Source of the DNA: Phyto melanocephala
Taxonomy: Eukaryota > Arthropoda > Insecta > Diptera > Rhinophoridae
Length of the DNA stretch: 64,000 nt
Reading direction: 5' to 3'
Assembly (NCBI GenBank): GCA_941918925.1
Contig: OW799234.1
Location: 63,883,043 to 63,947,042 of the forward strand
In this document: positions 1 to 11,126 of the stretch, in pieces
How the letters are laid out: each line of letters begins with the position of its first letter
Numbering within the stretch: the first letter of the stretch is position 1
Program-made: the position numbers and the translations under genes
Notes under the pieces: model-generated
Seen by the model: the letters and a program-made list of their open reading frames with translations, nothing else
Databases searched by the model: none
Told to the model about the DNA's origin: nothing

Positions 1-54
1 AAAATTTTTTTATTTGGACAAGTATACTTAATAATAACAAATTTTTTTTTATAC

Positions 55-470
55 AGGGTGGTGCAACCATACCATACGATGTTAAGTAGTAGTAAATAAA
101 ACAAAAAGCCTTCAGAGAATTATCTTAATATTATTTATTATGATATAAGGATTTATTATGTGTGAAACAAAGTATCGGCCATATTCTCTCCACTGTTTCG
201 CTGCCGTACTTTTAGCCGATGGTTCGTTTATATTCACAATGACACTATTGGCTTATTGGCATACACTTCTTCTTTTAAATATACCCAAAGAAAGAAGTAG
301 GCTTCAGCTCTTGTGTTAATTTAACCTCGTTAGCGTGTAAATTTAAATGTTTATTCAAAATCCGCATCACTGATGCCTGTGAGATGTGCTACCGCGATCA
401 ACAGCAATGTTTTTCGTAGAACGAACTGGGTGAGAATCAGAGAACTTCAAAATCACAATTTTTCTTGATT
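55..470 (-). mobile_element. degraded mariner-like transposon fragment
   Basis: Starts with AGGGTGGT, the terminus seen on the mariner-like inserts at about 19.5-20.1 kb and 27.2-27.8 kb. It then shares stretches with them (TATTATGATA, a segment near AAAGTATCGGCC, and CAACAGCAATGTTTTTC). The coding strand is minus and no open frame survives. The other terminus was not found, so the right boundary is approximate. Confidence 0.55.
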
Positions 471-879
471 TTATTCAGCACAAAAATTTTTGTTAATTTT
501 AAGGAATAAAGAAAAATTCAATGATGATTAAAAATCATATTCATTCTGTTGTACACATCAAATTCTGATTATGAGTAGAATTAACAAAAGCATTTTATAA
601 AAAAAGACCGCACAGGCTAGAGAAAAGCTTGCAGTAAATTCATTGTGTCCAAACGTTATTATTCTCATTAAGTCATACAACATGTTTGAACCGACCGTCT
701 GTATGGCATGAGCAATATGATATACCAACAATGTAAACAACAAAATTCTTAAACAAAATGGCGAAACAAATCTTTTTTACAATACCGTAAATTATTAAAG
801 AATGTACAATCCAAGATGGCGTCTAAAACAAAATGGCGAACCAAATTTCTTTAATCCCATTAATATGAATATCGAATTA
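471..879. other. no gene; AAAATGGCGAA-type dispersed repeat
   Basis: No coding signal. The sequence AAAATGGCGAA occurs twice (about 757-770 and 828-842) beside CAAGATGGCGTC. The same vocabulary occurs near 7.5 kb and 47.6-48.6 kb, so this is probably an old dispersed repeat. Confidence 0.35.
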
Positions 880-1310
880 AAGGGCTACGATGTGGGACTA
901 TACCTATGTACATGATGGTGAAATGTATTATCAAATTCCAAAATCTGTAAATAGCAGAGAGCAGAGCAGAGAGGCAATCGTCTTTATTTGCCCATATCTC
1001 AGAAAGTTATGCGGCAATTGTGCTAGATTTCAGTAGCGATTCATTCATTTGCAGAATATTGAAATGTCTGTCGGAAATTAATATTTTAGAAACTACAAAA
1101 GGAATTACAAAGCTATTATATCTTGGGCACCATAGACGAAGGATATAATAAAAAGCGTATACGTGCTTATTATACATTTTAAACTTCGGCGTCCGAATAA
1201 TAAATTAAAGTGTTACTATATCTGACACTATACCTACATACCTACATATCTGAATAATGGCGAAGGGTATTATTAGACTCGGCAGGGCTGAAAATAGCGT
1301 TCCTGCAGGA
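880..1310. repeat. mosaic of degraded DINE-1-like repeat fragments
   Basis: Positions 880-942 match, in reverse, the 5' part of the DINE-1-like element at 6291. Positions 980-1060 match, in reverse, its interior block (CTCAGAAAGTTAT...GCGATTCATTC). Positions 1259-1310 resemble its 3' end (GAAGGGTATT then a worn TCGGCAGGGCTGA hairpin). The pieces are not in one consistent order, so this is rearranged. Confidence 0.45.
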
Positions 1311-1423
1311 TTTCATTTTTCATAATTTCTTAACCAGACCATGACCTTTGTACTACGTAGTTGTTTTTAAATTTAAACAATTTAAATATTAAACGCTATT
1401 AGTTTTTACAAATATATACAGAA

Positions 1424-1955
1424 GTGGTCCGCCATCTAACGTTTTTTTTCAACTGGTGCTTATTTCGTGAATGGTAACACTTAGCTCATGTCTGATTTGA
1501 CAGATAATAAGTTTTATCCTTCCGCTGAACGAATATGGTTGTGTATACGCTTGAACAACGCTGGGAAATATTGCGACATTGCTATGGCCGATTCTTTTCA
1601 GATGAAACTCATTTTGATATTGGCGGGTATATAAACAAGCAAAATTGTCGCATTTGCGGCTCAGAAAACCCGCACGCATACATTGAAAAGCCGATACACC
1701 CAAAACGAGTCAGAGTTTGGATTGGATTTTGGTCCAAAAGTATAATTGGGTCATTTTTCTTAGAAAATTAGCAAGGAGTGGCCTTAGTCAATGGCGATCA
1801 TTATCGGGCCATGTTGAACGAATTTTTGTTCACAAAAATTGAAGAGGAGGATATTGGCAACATTTGGTTTCAACAGGATGGCGCTACGTGCCACACAGCC
1901 GAAGCTACACTTTTTTTATAGCATTTTCAAAAAAAAAAGTTATTTGGCGGACCTT
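1424..1955 (+). mobile_element. IS630/Tc1/mariner transposon, internally deleted
   Basis: The ends read GGTCCGCCATCTAAC and TTATTTGGCGGACC, giving imperfect inverted repeats. Between them a broken DDE transposase frame shows a segment containing ETHFDIGGYINKQNC and, later, NIWFQQDGATCHTAEA; the latter holds the second catalytic Asp of this family. The part after it is missing, and a poly(A/T) run leads straight into the right terminus. A stop follows the FFLEN segment, so no active protein is made. Three relatives (7051, 24097, 51174) lie in the window. Confidence 0.7.
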
Positions 1956-1978
1956 TTATTTGATATAAACATTATTAA

Positions 1979-2736
1979 TCTATATATATAAGAGTGAAAC
2001 TCTGTGTGTGAGTGTGTTTGTTAGCTATAGACTCTGTTAGCTATAGAAACTGTAAAACCGATCAGACTCAAACTTTGGCAAGTTGTTGTACACATTCCAG
2101 GGAGTGCTTATGGGTGGCAAAAAGTGGGCGGTGCCACACCCATACAAAATTAGTTATCAGTTTTAGCTACTTGCACTTGACCGATTTCTCTGAAACTTTG
2201 CACACATATCGAGCTCTCATGACTAAATAATTTCGTGATTAAAAAAGTGGGCAGGGCCACGCCCCTAAAAAAGTTTTAATTTTGAGGTACTTGCACTGGA
2301 CCGATTTTTCTGAAACTTTGCACACATACTGAACTATCATGACTTAACAATTTCTTAATTAGAAAAGTGGGCAGTACCACGCCCATAAAAAAAGGATATC
2401 AATTTGAGGAACTTACACTGGACCGATTTTTTTGAAACTTTGCACACATATTGAGCTGTTATGACTTTACAATTCCGTGACTAGAAAAGTAAGCAGGGCT
2501 ACGCCCATAAAAAAAATTATAATTTTGAGGTATTTGCACTGGACCGATTCTTCTAAAACTTTGCACACATATTGAGCTGTTATGAGTTAACAGTTTCGTG
2601 ATTAGAAAAGTGGGCAGTGCACAACGCCCATAAAAACAATTATAATTTTTAAGTTTTTGCACTTGATATTCAAATAAAATTCAGAAAGCATTTTGATTAA
2701 TTAAGGGGCGTAGCAACACGACCCGGGTTTGGCTAG
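1979..2736 (+). mobile_element. non-autonomous Helitron with ~120-bp internal tandem repeats
   Basis: Begins TCTATATATATA directly after A and ends CTAG directly before T, the classical Helitron boundaries (5' TC, 3' CTRR, A/T insertion). Inside, a unit of about 120 bp containing GGGC...CCACGCCC and ACTTTGCACACAT repeats about four times, with GTGGGC-like marks near 2127, 2247, 2367, 2488 and 2609. There is no Rep/helicase coding capacity. Relatives are at 36271-36642 and 40525-41135. Confidence 0.8.
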
Positions 2737-4427
2737 TAACATATACAAATACTCTCGAAGTAGTCTGATCGCCATATTCAGGGCCGTGTGCTTAGCCATA
2801 AATTCCGCAGGAAGCTAGTTCAACACAGTAAATAGTGGCTTAAAGGGTGTCGTGCAAATAGTACCTGTAACAAGCATACTATACAAAAGCTCCGTATATT
2901 AGAATTGGTTTTTCAGCCAGCGAGGAATCTTTGCCCATGGCGCTTTTACAAGATTATACGGCTATAGACACCTATAGACACTTGCTATGTTTTAGCCCCA
3001 ATGCCTTAGAAAACTATTTAATTTAAAAATGATAAATAATTGACTTTTATTTATAGTCTCAGGAAATATACCGAGGTAATTGCAGTTTAATACTTTAATG
3101 TTAATCAATTTCAAACCGATTTTGCATTTTTTTTTAGAGTAATTTTTAATACAGCTAGGAAGCAGTCTTAACTTTCATGTTTAACTGTAAGTAAGGAGCT
3201 TAAAAAACTTGATTTTTTTTAATTAGTTATCTTTATAAACTGCCGACCGATTTGATTAGAACTTTTTATAAAGCGATATCTCATCATGTACAAGAGTAGA
3301 TAAGATGAAATGTCAGTAAATTTTAAATGATGTAAAAAATTAATATTTGTGTTGAAATATTTTGGAAAAATCGAGGCAGTCTTTATAAATTTCTGAAAGA
3401 TTAATAGCAATTACGCAACATATGGGCGGTTATAAAAGTTAATTTCAACAATCACAGGTGCAGAAGAGCAAATCTCAATCGACTTTTCTATTCCTTTTCC
3501 TTGTCGTTAGGCTTCAGGAATCACAAACTTTAAGATGTTGCAAAAGAATTTTGTAAAAATTACAAACGGAATGAAGGGTAAACACATCTACAAATAAAAA
3601 AAGAACAACGATAACAACTTTGAATTTATTTAACTGCTGTAAAGAAAACCAAAAACATAAGATTTAACTTTACGTAGAGCATCTCAGATTTGGAGTCATA
3701 CTTAACAAAATGACCAACAGCTGCATATGTATGTGTTTTGTATGGCTAAAATATAATTTAGGGCATAAAGCAGAACAAAAAATTACAAAAAAAAAATAAA
3801 TCATAATGTATGTCACAGTCAATACGTGTAATTCAAAGCGAAACAAATAGATACAAACGCATACACTTGCACTAGTAAAAACTCCTATACAAAAAGGAAC
3901 TTGGCTGTATTTAGAGTAGTGTAAAGAGAATTGTAAGTTTGTTATTCATAGAACCTCAACACCTGTTTAAAATTATTACAAAGTTTCATTCAAGTGGGTG
4001 TATGAACATGATATGAATAGATAGATAGATGGATGGATGGATGGATGGATGAATGAATGATATATAGAGTGGAAATACATGCATACATGGAAGAAACACT
4101 TGATGTGGTTTGACGCAGTCAACACATATAGAGAAAAAGAAAATTGGAAGGAAATAAAATAAATTAAATGCATATTATGCTGTATTCTCACAAAGTGCAG
4201 TAAAGTGATGAAGTTTTCTTTGCTGGATTATATCGCTTAATGTTGGTCGTCCTAAATAAAACAATTGTAGGAGGTTAATCTGTAAAATTTAAGGGATATG
4301 TTTCAAAATATTTTTCTGATTTTGTTTTTTTTAAAGTTTTCGGACAAATGCTTCCAATGATCACTAATATTTATTTGCCATAGCAAACATCAATTTAATT
4401 TACAAATATTTTTAATAAGACATCATA
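2737..4427. other. no gene or recognised element
   Basis: AT-rich sequence with only short chance ORFs. A GATA/GATG microsatellite lies near its right end. No splice-consistent coding block, terminal inverted repeat or retroelement motif was seen. Confidence 0.4.
4015..4058. repeat. GATA/GATG/GAATG microsatellite
   Basis: Consecutive tetranucleotides shift from ATAGATAG to ATGGATGG to ATGAATGA over about 44 bp. Confidence 0.85.
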
Positions 4428-4830
4428 ATGACACTATGGAAAAAAGGCACTTGAGGGGTATTCAAAGAATAATGTCATTTTTGTACCACGAGAGGCAAAT
4501 CCACTTAACTGTCCAGAATTTAGGTCTGTGGAAAGGTATTGGGCTCTTGTAAAACAGTAATTGAAGAACACAGGAAAGGTGTCCCAGAACATGTCCAATT
4601 TTAAGTGTAGATGGACCAGCTCCTCCCAAAACGCAGCATAAGCAACTGTAAAATCTTTACTGGAAGGACTTCCGAAAAAAGTCGATAATTTTAAAATAAA
4701 TTAATATTTCAATGTTAAATAAACTTGTACAATATGCCACTAAATTTGCGTGCTTTAAAGAGTTTTTAAATTGCACGATTTGAGTTTTATTTAACTTAAT
4801 GCAATTACAAAATTTTTTCGATACACTCCT
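4428..4830 (+). mobile_element. Tc1-like transposon, 3' fragment
   Basis: Homologous to the 3' part of the Tc1-like element at 40479-42334. It carries the end of the DDE transposase, with segments like REANPLNCPEFRSVERYWAL (the Glu of the triad), broken by stops. The right terminus TCGATACACTCCT is followed by the TA target dinucleotide. The 5' two-thirds is absent. Confidence 0.75.
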
Positions 4831-4832
4831 TA

Positions 4833-6290
4833 CATATATATTTCTCCTCTAGAAGAAAAGCATTTGAAAAAAAAACAGCTAGATTTTTTCCCCTAAATTA
4901 GATATTTGAAGTTCTTTCGATACTCAGACGCCTCTTGTATATAACTCGTACATATGCTAAGGAGTGGAGATACTAAAGTGGATACTGTAGTATAAATAGT
5001 TAAGTTGATTGTAAGAGCATACATACCGCAAAAGTGCTAGAATACTTTCAACTATTTATTCATACATACCAACAAACAATCAGACAGACAGTCAGTCATG
5101 CATTGAGTCCTACGTTCGTTTATTCATACTTCAATCATATTCGTACAAGCTTTCAATTGTGGTTTACAGCATTGGCTTTTGTGGTTTAAGTCAGGTGCGG
5201 TTTTTCCCCATAAACCATAAGATCGTAAACACATCATATGAGCAAAAACATGAAATAAAATACAAATGGAATTTCCTATATGTTTATACACACATATAAT
5301 TATATTAAAAGGAGTTTTATTACCATCTCTCACCTTTTCCACAAAATACCTTTATGGTTTTGCAACACACATTCACTTCTCTATCTAAGTACATATTTAT
5401 AAAGACAAAATTGTACGTAGTATCTGTAAAGTGTTTTCTTAATTGCGGTATGAACAGTGAAAACTTAGCAAACGGACAAATTCTCTTGCTGGACAGTTTC
5501 CATTGAGCCTTACCTAAGGAAGAACATTAAACGTTAAGTGTTAAATGTTAGTTGTTAACATTTAGAATGACTATACATACACTCTAAGCTACAACGTTTG
5601 ACGCTTAACACTTTAGGTATTGGCTAAATATTAGACAGACCAATTTTTCAAGTCCTTGCATTTAGAATTCTTGTAGGAACAAACTGGTGTCTAATAAACG
5701 CTTTTGACGATTTTTTTATTTTTATATAAAACAGCATACATATTTGTGTATACGTACGTATTTTAAAATTCCATATTATCGTACCTAAATCAATTATTCC
5801 ATAGACAGATATATACCATAGGATAAAAGAAGACATTTCAGACGTTCAGTGTTAGCCCACGCCAGCTTTCACTGTACATACATTTTTGTATGTTTATATT
5901 TGAGTATTTATTTATATGTGATTATGTATGTATATATGTATATTGCATGGAGTAGCCATGTTACTGCAACAAGATGAATGCACTTCTATCACTGTTTGCA
6001 GTACAAAAATAAATATCAAGAAAGACTTTTATACATTTCTGACTCTTGACAAATCATCCTAAGTCGAAATAAAAAGTTTCTTAATCGTAAAATTAACTGG
6101 CGTCTTCAAAAAAAATATTTTAAGAGACAAATTTAAGCCAGTTTTTCAAGTTTATGTATATTTTTTTTTGTGTCTCTGTTTTCAAAAAAATTTTTTAAAT
6201 CAAATATTAAATTTTATTTAAGAAATTTCCACAAAATTTCATAAAAAAAACAATTTTCAGCGCTATAATCGGCCATGTCGAATCTGATAA
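4833..6290. other. no gene or recognised element
   Basis: AT-rich. A weak inverted pair (AACGTTAAGTGTTAAATG near 5531 and a diverged GCTTAACACTTTAG near 5610) suggests a worn foldback, but no clear ends or target duplication were seen. Confidence 0.35.
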
Positions 6291-7050
6291 TACCCTTCAC
6301 CATCATGTACAAATGTATAATGACAATATCGTAGCTTAGCCGTAATTTTAGATTTCATGTTAAACACCATTTTCTTTATTATTTTCAACGCAATCTTTGA
6401 TTTTGACTTTAAACATAGTCTGTCCGTGTGTAGGTTGAAATCAACTTTTTAAAGAAAAAAAACGCTTGGACCCGGGTGAGGTATTAAAATATCAGAAACA
6501 TTCGGGAGTAGATCGGTATTGAAAATCAGAAACATTCGGGAGTAGATCAGTATTGAAAATCAGAAACATCGGTACATAAACAACTGAGATATGAGCAAAA
6601 ACCCACGACCACCTCGATTTTTTTCACAAAAACAACATTACAACAACAACATACATAGATACAAACTTGTATATTGGTTAAAGAAAACGTGGGATCGAAT
6701 CCCAGCTGAGCCAAAAAAAATTTTTTTTTTATTTTTTTATATTTTTTTTTAATTTTTTTTTATTTTGTATTTAATATATTATTTATATTTTTAATTTTTT
6801 TTTTATTTTTTTTGTTTTATATTTATTTTTTATATTTTAATTTTTTTTTTATATATTTTTTTTATTTTTTTTAACATACATACGTTAATTTTTAATTTTA
6901 CAATGGGATGTTTTCATATATGTATGGTTTTTATATGTATGTACGTATTTCATATGGGATGAATGGTGATACAAACTACTGTTATTGCATGACTACACGT
7001 TGTGAAGGGTATATAAGATTCGGCATGGCCGAATATAACACTCCTACTTG
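6291..7050 (+). mobile_element. DINE-1-like (Helentron-associated) element, type B
   Basis: Begins TACCCTTCACC and ends TACTTG before a T run. The 3' side has GTGAAGGGTATA, an inverted match of the 5' end, followed by the hairpin ATTCGGCATGGCCGAAT (7018-7034). This layout (subterminal inverted repeats, GTCY-rich core, 3' stem-loop, insertion in T runs) is that described for DINE-1/Helentron-associated elements. The GTCTGTCCGTGTGTAGG block lies near 6418. A tRNA-like block (6661-6712) and a long T-rich tract (6720-6870) lie inside. No protein is encoded. Confidence 0.7.
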
Positions 7051-7438
7051 TTTTTTTTTTAATGCTATCAAAAAAAGTTTCGCTTCGGCTGTGTGGCACG
7101 TAGCGCCGTCCTGTTGAAACCAAGTGTTGCCAATATTCTTATCTTCAATTTTTGTATGTATGCGTGCGGCTTTTCTGTGTCCCAAATGCGACAATTTTGC
7201 TTGTTTACATACCCGCCAAGATCAAAATGAGCTTTAACTGAAAAGATAAATTTTTTTCGCGAAATCGGCCAAAGTAATGTCGCAATATTTCCCAGCGTTG
7301 TTAAAGCGTATACATAACCATATTCGTTCAGCGGAAGGATAAAACTAATTATCTGTCAAATCAGACATGAGCTAAGTGTTACAATTCACGAAATAAGCAC
7401 TAGTTGAAAAAACGTTAGATGGCGAACCCTTTATTAGT
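7051..7438 (-). mobile_element. mariner-family deletion derivative
   Basis: Reverse-oriented relative of 1424-1955. It carries the WFQQDGATCHTAEA transposase segment, the NKQNC zone and the terminus CGTTAGATGGCGAACCCTT at 7420-7438. The opposite terminus is missing; it abuts the end of the type B DINE-1-like element in a T run. The frame is open only over the short catalytic segment. Confidence 0.7.
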
Positions 7439-8522
7439 CAAGCCCTTTGATTTGATACCCATATTTTTGTTTAAAAAAAATTGTCCCCTATTATGGTGAG
7501 ACGCCATCTTGGATTTTACACTATTTTAATAGTTTACTCGTAAAGCCGTGTTATTTGAAACCAATATTGTCGGCGTTAAAGGGGACAAAGCCGTAACTAC
7601 TATATTTCACTCATATATTCGCCATCTAGGGCAACATATTGGATTGTTTTTTCTTTTGTAAGCCAAATATATTTTAATTCCTAGGCCCTTTTATTTGATC
7701 CCCATATTGGCCCTCTTGGTTGTATAGAAACTAAAAAATATCAATTTCCGTTTGAAAAATTTAGAAAAAACACCGAAACAGTTATGCTTTGGTACTGATA
7801 TCTCAGTTGGTTTCAAATCAATTTGTTTGTTGAACTTAGAAATATTTTTGATATTAAGGCTTATAATTTTTTACTTTAAACTAACTCAAAAATTATTTAG
7901 AAGTTTAAAAAAAATGTTTGCCTATATCTTTGCTGATTAGTGACCAATTTTTACAAAATTTTTGATGAATATCTCTAGAAGCATACCAAATCTACAAATT
8001 GTTACAACCATGCATCGCATGCAATCGCGTTTATTTGCTCAAATCTCAGAAAGTTATGGGGCGATTATGTTGTCTCCCTAGACCGCCCTGCTCCCGAATA
8101 TTTCTGATATATTGGCGCTTTAGACGGGTCTTGGCGATGTTCGCGGGGGAGGGGGGGCGCTGGGTTTGGTTGACTTCAAAAAGTTGATTACAAAATACAC
8201 ACAGTCGAACGAACAATGCTTAATCGATTCACTAATTCATTATACTTTGTGGTCGAAAATGTAGATTGTAGAAATTTCAAACGGAAATACGTGTCTAAAT
8301 ATAGCAAACTAAAATCTAAAACTTTTTTTTACATATTGTTCGGTTTCTTTGCACTTCTGAAATATTTACTTGTTAATCGAAATAAGTAGTTTGGTTCAAA
8401 ATCCACAGTTACATACATCTATGAATATGCGCTTAAATATATACAACTTTAAAATTGAGAAAATTTACCGGGCCCGTCCGGTTGTAGCGAGGTAACAAAA
8501 AAAATATAAAATGTATACCTAC
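7439..8522. repeat. dispersed repeat fragments (GATTTGATACCC / GATGGCG type, plus DINE-1-like block)
   Basis: Contains CCCTTTGATTTGATACCCATATT and CGCCATCTTGGATT, vocabulary shared with 47.6 kb and 62.5 kb. At about 8030-8075 it carries a reverse block of the type B DINE-1-like interior (CTCAGAAAGTTATGGGGCGATT). A short G-rich patch (GGGGGAGGGGGGGCG, about 8143-8158) is unusual for this AT-rich region. No gene was seen. Confidence 0.4.
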
Positions 8523-9379
8523 AGGGTGATCGATTATTCGGCATTTTTAAGAAACCGGTTTTCAAATAGTTTGAAATTTAGAATTAAAGAAAAAACCGTT
8601 TCCTTTTTTTAAAATTTAGAAAAAAAAACCGGTTAACCGGTCGAATACATAAAATATAATTTCTTTTCATTACATATATAGGCATAAGCTAGTTTGTTTT
8701 ATGGTTTAATTGCATTGACACAAATTCAATGAAATTATTATAAAATGCCGTTATTTGAAATAAAAAAAAACTTTGTTACAAGGAGGTTGTAATAATGAAA
8801 AATATTAAAAAGGCTCACTGTAGTCAAATTTACCTTTTACTAGCATTAACTTTGTAGGCAAGTTGTAATAATGACCCTTTGTGTGGTGCCAAACTATTTT
8901 AGTATACAAGTTATATGTTATCAGAGATATTAGTAAAGCTATGGGTAGTCTTTAGTACAAGTCGCTAGATTTCGTAAAAGCAAAATATTATGAAATTCAA
9001 AAATGAGATCAAAAAGTATTGCAAAGTACAATAATTTAGTTGAAAAACTTACTGAACAGTTTATTATCACAGCAAATTATAGGCGCAATAACGTATAAAA
9101 TACCTGCTCCCATTTAAAACAAATAATATTTAACCTAATTATTTTCCTCATTTTACATTTGTTTTTGAAACAAATAAATATAAATATAATAAATATTTAA
9201 TGGTACGTTTGGTTACAAAGATAAATGAACATAAAACTAAAAATAAAAAAAAACGGCTTTTCTGAGTAAAAAAACCGGTGTATTCGACATTCGAAAAATT
9301 AACATTTGGAAAAAACCGCCAGCTGAAACAGTTAAAAAACCGGGTTTTCCACCGGTTTTAAAACCGAGTCGATCACCCT
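8523..9379. mobile_element. 857-bp non-autonomous DNA transposon with CCGGTT motifs
   Basis: The ends AGGGTGATCGA and TCGATCACCCT are exact inverted repeats. TATACCTAC (9 bp) flanks both sides (8514-8522 and 9380-9388), so the target-site duplication is 8-9 bp. ACCGGTT or CCGGT motifs cluster at both subterminal regions (about 8551, 8632-8645, 9276, 9338-9365), together with inverted GTCGAATAC/GTATTCGAC. No coding capacity. An 8-9 bp duplication suggests hAT, P or Merlin-like mobilisation, but the superfamily is unresolved. Confidence 0.75.
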
Positions 9380-9388
9380 TATACCTAC

Positions 9389-10825
9389 TATCGATTGTTT
9401 ATTTTTCGGAACAAAAACAGTAAATACTTTTGATAAATTTTACGTTTTTTTTAATTAAGTTTGATTTGTTTTTATATAATTTGACGTGTTAAGGAATTTT
9501 CTGTGCAAGTCTCTACTAGAATATATATATTTTTTTTAATTCCGATCATCTTTTGAATTTTAGCTTCTTAATCGATTTAAAGTGTATCTGTTTACACAGT
9601 TTTTAGACGGACTGTGGTTTAAAAACAAAAATTAAGTACAAATCTGGCTGTTTTTTTTTAACAATTTTTGTGTGCATTTGGCTTATGGTACACTTTCTCA
9701 ACTAAGAAACAAAAAAGTAAATAAGTGGTAAACTAAAACATCAAAATAAGAATTAGCATTCATTTATGCTGTCATTTAATAAGAACGACAATTTTACAAA
9801 TAAATTTTGTACTTCCCATTTTCTAGTTTCATTAAATTGTAACATAAAAATGTTTCAGCAAGATTAAACATTTTATGAAAAATTAACTTAAAAAAGAGTA
9901 AATAATTTACAATTATTTTAAATAAAAATATTAACTTATAGTCATAATAGTGCTTCAGAACTAATACTTGCGAGTTTTCGGCAAAAATCAAATTGGATTT
10001 CAATACAAAACAAAATCTACATCGTCGCCAGATTTTTCAAAAAAAAATAAAATAAAAAATTTCTTTTTTTTTTACAAATTGAGTTGCAAAATATAGAGAA
10101 ATTCCTACACAAATTTTTATGCTCTCTAACGCTTTGAGTAATCGTAATCGATTCATTTTTAATCACCAGTAGAAATTAGCTTAAAAAATGATTTTCGTAA
10201 AGCGGTCAAAATTCACTCGGTCATGCAAAATCGTCTTTCGAGATTTCTCAACTTGTCTCGACAATTCGCATGCTGCTTGAGTTGTTTTAATGAATTTGCA
10301 AGCCCATATTGTGTTTGAGAACAAACTTTACATTTTTGTTACCCATCTCGAAATCATTATTTATGAACCGCCCAAAGCATTTTTCGCTCGTTGAAACCGA
10401 TGGAACGCATTTACCATAATGTTGGGTACGTCATTGGTATGTTTCAGCGGAACTTTTTTAATATTAAAGTAGTTAAGCAAAATTGTATGTTTCAAAGCAA
10501 AAACAAAACATTGATTTTTAAACTTTAATGTTTAAGAAGTAAGTGAGAATAAGTAACCCATATATACCCTTTAAAATATTATATAAGTTATTAAAAAAAA
10601 GATAAGCCACCTGTTGTGAATTCCGCATTTTTAAATTATACACCCAGGACATATTTTCTTTTATTTTTTAGGCAACAACAATATTTTCAAAATGCTGTAA
10701 AATCTTAAATCCAACAGAATATTCAAGATTTAGTATAACCGAAAGCTCGTTGCCGATGCAAGGCAAAAATCGGCAATAAAAAAATCATTGAAAACTTGAT
10801 TTGCAAGCCACACAAGATTACAGTC
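9389..10825. other. no gene or recognised element
   Basis: AT-rich, with short random ORFs only. It precedes the candidate peptide gene at 10826; its last hundred bases could hold that gene's promoter, but no clear TATA/initiator pair was seen. Confidence 0.35.
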
Positions 10826-11095
10826 ATGCCAGGAATAAAACTTTTATATTTTTGTTTAACTCTGTTCTTTTGTACTCTTTCCACAGAATATAAAACAACT
10901 GCTATAAAAAAGGCTGACTCTCCAAGTCTGAAGGTAAATTTTCTGTGACATTCAAAATTTAGACGTGGTGACAATGAAAATTCACTAAAAAATTCATTGA
11001 TTTTAAATAGCGTTTTTTATGCTCATCCTACTCCCAAGACCACTGTGCAATATCTTTAGTTTGTTTTAATTGCTTTTCAGAACACGTACACATAA
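10826..11095 (+). CDS. candidate two-exon small secreted peptide (40 aa)
   Basis: Exon 1 (10826-10933, 36 codons) opens with ATG and encodes a hydrophobic N-terminus (MPGIKLLYFCLTLFFC...) that looks like a signal peptide of about 18-20 residues. A short Lys/Thr/Ser-rich tail follows. The exon ends in AAG before the donor GTAAAT. A 147-bp intron closes with TGCTTTTCAG, and exon 2 (11081-11095) adds four residues and a stop in the same phase. AATAAA lies 26 bp after the stop (11121-11126). No family is recognised. Signal peptide, splice sites and poly(A) signal all agree, but the ORF is so short that chance is a real possibility. Confidence 0.35.
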
Positions 11096-11126
11096 ATAAT
11101 GTCACTGTAACTTTGCGATAAATAAA

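Noticed and set aside
4015..4058. CRISPR-like or other regular array
   Set aside because: Tetranucleotide microsatellite; no repeats separated by spacers of constant length occur anywhere in the window.
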